A stretch of DNA of 64,000 bases from Catellatospora sp. KI3 (GTDB lineage Bacteria; Actinomycetota; Actinomycetes; Mycobacteriales; Micromonosporaceae): positions 62,001-126,000 of the forward strand of contig NZ_JASAMB010000003.1 of NCBI RefSeq assembly GCF_029948125.1, given 5' to 3'. The position numbers were made by a program, and so were the translations under genes. This document shows, piece after piece, positions 62,178-64,000 of the stretch; the stretch's first letter is position 1; each line of letters opens with the position of its first letter. Under the pieces are notes generated by a model. It did no database searches. It was not told the origin of the DNA and saw only the letters and a list, made by a program, of their open reading frames with translations.

Positions 62178-63466
62178 CGGCGAGCCCGGCCACCGCCGTG
62201 ACGCCGACCGGCTGCCCGTACGCCGCCGACGTGCCCCGGGTCGGCTTCGACAGCCACGACCCGGCGCTCGCGCGGGACCCGTTCGCGGCGCTGGACCGGC
62301 TGCGCGAGGACTGCCCGGTGGCCTGGAGCACCGCCTGGGACGGCTTCTGGGTGGTGACCGGGCACGCCGACGTCGGCGCGATCACCCGCGACCGCCGCTT
62401 CCACACCGGATACGAGCAGCGGGACGGCAGTTTCCAGGGCATCAGCATCCCGGCGATCGGCCAGACCGGCCGGCTGGTGCCGCTGGAGCTCAACGTGCCC
62501 GAGTCGCTGCGCTACCGCAGGCTGCTGGCCGCCTACTACACCCCGAACCGGGTCGCCGCGCGGATGGCGGAGTTCCGGCAGTTGGCCGACGAGTGCCTGG
62601 ACGAGGTGGTCGAGCAGGGCCGCTGCGACCTGGTGCGCGCGCTCACCGAGCGGATGGCCGCCATGCTGACCCTGCGCGACATCGGCCTGCCGGAGCAGCA
62701 GTGGGCGCAGGTCGACGCGGTGCTAGAGCAGGCGCTGCTCAACGGGCCGTCCGACCCCGACGCGGCCCGCCGGGCGGCGCAGGAGCTGTGCCTGATGATC
62801 GTCGACGCGATGGAGGAGCACCGCGACACCGGCGCCGGCTCCGGGCTCATCGCGGTGCTGCTGGACACGGTCCTGGACGGGCAGCCGGTGCCCGACGAGG
62901 CGATCGTGTCCATGATGTACACCCTGCTCATCGGCATCCACCCGACGTCGTGCCTGGTGTCCACTTCGCTGTGGCACCTGGCCCGCGACCCGGCACTGAG
63001 ACGGCGCCTGGCCGCCGACCCGGACCTGGTCCACCGGTCCGCCGACGAGTTCCTGCGCTGGGTGACGCCGATCCCGTCCACCGTGCGCACCGTCGCGCAG
63101 GACGTCCGGCTCGGCGGACACGACCTGCGCGCCGGGGACCGGGTGTACGTGTCCTGGGCCGGGGCCAACCGGGACGACTCGGTGTTCCCCGACGCCGCAC
63201 GGGTGGACGTCGACCGCGACGCCGGTGCGCACCTCTCCTTCGGCGGCGGCCCGCACTACTGTGTCGGTGCCGGGGCGGTGCGGGCGATGTTCACCGCGAT
63301 GGTGGCGGCGGTGCTGGCCCGGATGCCGGACTTCGAACTGGCGGACCCCGGCGCCGTCACATGGTTCCCGGACGTCAGCTTCTGCTACGGGGTCACCTCG
63401 CTGCCGGTGGTGTACACCCCGACGCCGCGCGCGCGAACCGGAGGAGGACGACCGTGGACGTCATGA
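62174..63466 (+). CDS. Second cytochrome P450, I-helix altered
   Basis: 430 residues. Heme Cys363 in FGGGPHYCVGAG and ExxR in DEFLRWV are normal. The I-helix reads IGIHPTSC: the usual acidic residue before Thr is Pro, and Gly is Ile. That changes the proton relay used to activate oxygen, so the reaction may be unusual, or the enzyme may use a substrate hydroxyl. It overlaps both neighbours. Confidence 0.85.
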   Translation: MTASPATAVTPTGCPYAADVPRVGFDSHDPALARDPFAALDRLREDCPVAWSTAWDGFWVVTGHADVGAITRDRRFHTGYEQRDGSFQGISIPAIGQTGRLVPLELNVPESLRYRRLLAAYYTPNRVAARMAEFRQLADECLDEVVEQGRCDLVRALTERMAAMLTLRDIGLPEQQWAQVDAVLEQALLNGPSDPDAARRAAQELCLMIVDAMEEHRDTGAGSGLIAVLLDTVLDGQPVPDEAIVSMMYTLLIGIHPTSCLVSTSLWHLARDPALRRRLAADPDLVHRSADEFLRWVTPIPSTVRTVAQDVRLGGHDLRAGDRVYVSWAGANRDDSVFPDAARVDVDRDAGAHLSFGGGPHYCVGAGAVRAMFTAMVAAVLARMPDFELADPGAVTWFPDVSFCYGVTSLPVVYTPTPRARTGGGRPWTS

Positions 63467-64000
63467 CCAGGGCCACCGCGGACCGCTGGCTGCGCCGCTA
63501 CCACCGCGGCGGTACGCCGCGGCTGCGGCTCTACTGCCTGCACTACGCCGGCGGCAGCCCGTCGATGTTCCGCGACTGGCCCGCGCTGCTGCCCGCCCAC
63601 GTCGCAGTGGAGGCGTTCATGCTGCCCGGCCGCGACGGCCGGTTCCGCGAACCCGCGCTCGAACGCATGGACGCCCTGGTCGGCGCCCTCGTCGAGGCGC
63701 TGCGCCAGCAGCCGGACACCCCGTACGCGCTGTTCGGCTACAGCTTCGGCGCCCAGGTGTCGTTCCACCTCGCCCACGCGCTGCGCGAGGCGGGGCTGCC
63801 GCAGCCGCGCACGCTGTTCGTCGCCGCCAGCGCCGGACCCAGCGAGCTGGGCCACGTCCCCGGCGTCGACGAGACCGACGAGGAGCTGGTCGGCTACATG
63901 CGCTCGCTGGGCGGCACCTCCTCGGCGGTGCTGGACAACCCGGAGCTGCTGGACCTGGTGCTGCCGACGCTGCGCGCGGACCTGCGGACGGTCGCGACCC
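63454..64000 (+). CDS. Type II thioesterase, cut by the right window edge
   Basis: At least 182 residues. The GTG at 63454 follows GGAGGAGG at a good distance; ATG at 63463 is an alternative. HYAGGSPSMFRDW, MLPGRDGRF, and the normal nucleophile motif FGYSFGAQ. Type II thioesterases remove wrong groups stalled on carrier proteins. Unlike the 61401 protein, this one has the standard Ser. Confidence 0.85.
   Translation, partial: MDVMTRATADRWLRRYHRGGTPRLRLYCLHYAGGSPSMFRDWPALLPAHVAVEAFMLPGRDGRFREPALERMDALVGALVEALRQQPDTPYALFGYSFGAQVSFHLAHALREAGLPQPRTLFVAASAGPSELGHVPGVDETDEELVGYMRSLGGTSSAVLDNPELLDLVLPTLRADLRTVAT

Noticed and set aside
1-64000. CRISPR arrays, tRNA or rRNA genes
   Set aside because: No regularly spaced repeats, cloverleaf-like sequence or conserved rRNA stretches were seen by eye; short tRNAs could still be missed.

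Overview
The window is very GC-rich (roughly 70-75% by eye), with dense genes, many GTG starts and many 4-bp ATGA/GTGA overlaps. Gene families (SigB/F-type sigma factor with partner-switching regulators, GH6-CBM2 cellulase, MbtH/NRPS, ANTAR protein, DUF3618) point to a filamentous actinomycete. A Micromonosporaceae-like host is an impression from the proteins, not a demonstration. No rRNA, tRNA, CRISPR array, plasmid or phage core was seen. All alignments below were made by eye; no search was run.

Region 1 (1-5.8 kb). A STAND/NACHT-like NTPase, cut by the left edge, lies downstream of a small two-helix membrane protein. Both carry the same 21-residue glycine/alanine motif. Next come a secreted beta-helix protein with two LacI-type operators in front of it, and a type IB topoisomerase.

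Region 2 (5.8-9.3 kb and 18.4-33.7 kb). This is a general-stress neighbourhood: a SigB/F-family sigma factor, a STAS-kinase fusion, a CBS protein, a SpoIIE phosphatase, a STAS antagonist, an ANTAR protein, envelope-stress proteins (holin-like, DUF3618, DUF4142, DUF6766, YihY, GlsB), a TraR/DksA-like protein, a molybdopterin oxidoreductase and a Zn alcohol dehydrogenase. Ten sites of the form GTTT-N15-17-GGG(T/A/C)AN lie upstream of genes here, including the sigma gene itself. They suggest a local regulon.

Region 3 (9.4-20.2 kb). An ADP-heptose pathway and glycan assembly locus: HAD phosphatase fused to GT9, GT4, GmhA, HldE, SDR, GT9, and on the other strand a NodU-type carbamoyltransferase with a GT2. 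No HldD epimerase is present.

Region 4 (33.7-39.6 kb). Ordinary chromosome: GH6 cellulase, aldo/keto reductase, GNAT fusion protein and Na+/H+ antiporter. Strong hairpin terminators separate convergent genes.

Region 5 (39.7 kb to the right edge). A nonribosomal peptide cluster not recognised as a known one. It contains an atypical LuxR regulator, a capreomycidine-synthase-like PLP enzyme, an ABC-2 exporter, a BtrH-like protein, two VioC-type Fe(II)/2-oxoglutarate oxygenases, a 2-hydroxyacid dehydrogenase, MbtH, a carbamoyltransferase, an A-T-C-T synthetase with an atypical acidic A-domain pocket, a class V aminotransferase, a TnpB-type transposon gene inside the operon, and an A-T / P450 / Cys-nucleophile thioesterase trio followed by a second P450 and a normal type II thioesterase. 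The likely product is a small peptide built from modified arginine-type and beta-hydroxylated residues, possibly carbamoylated.
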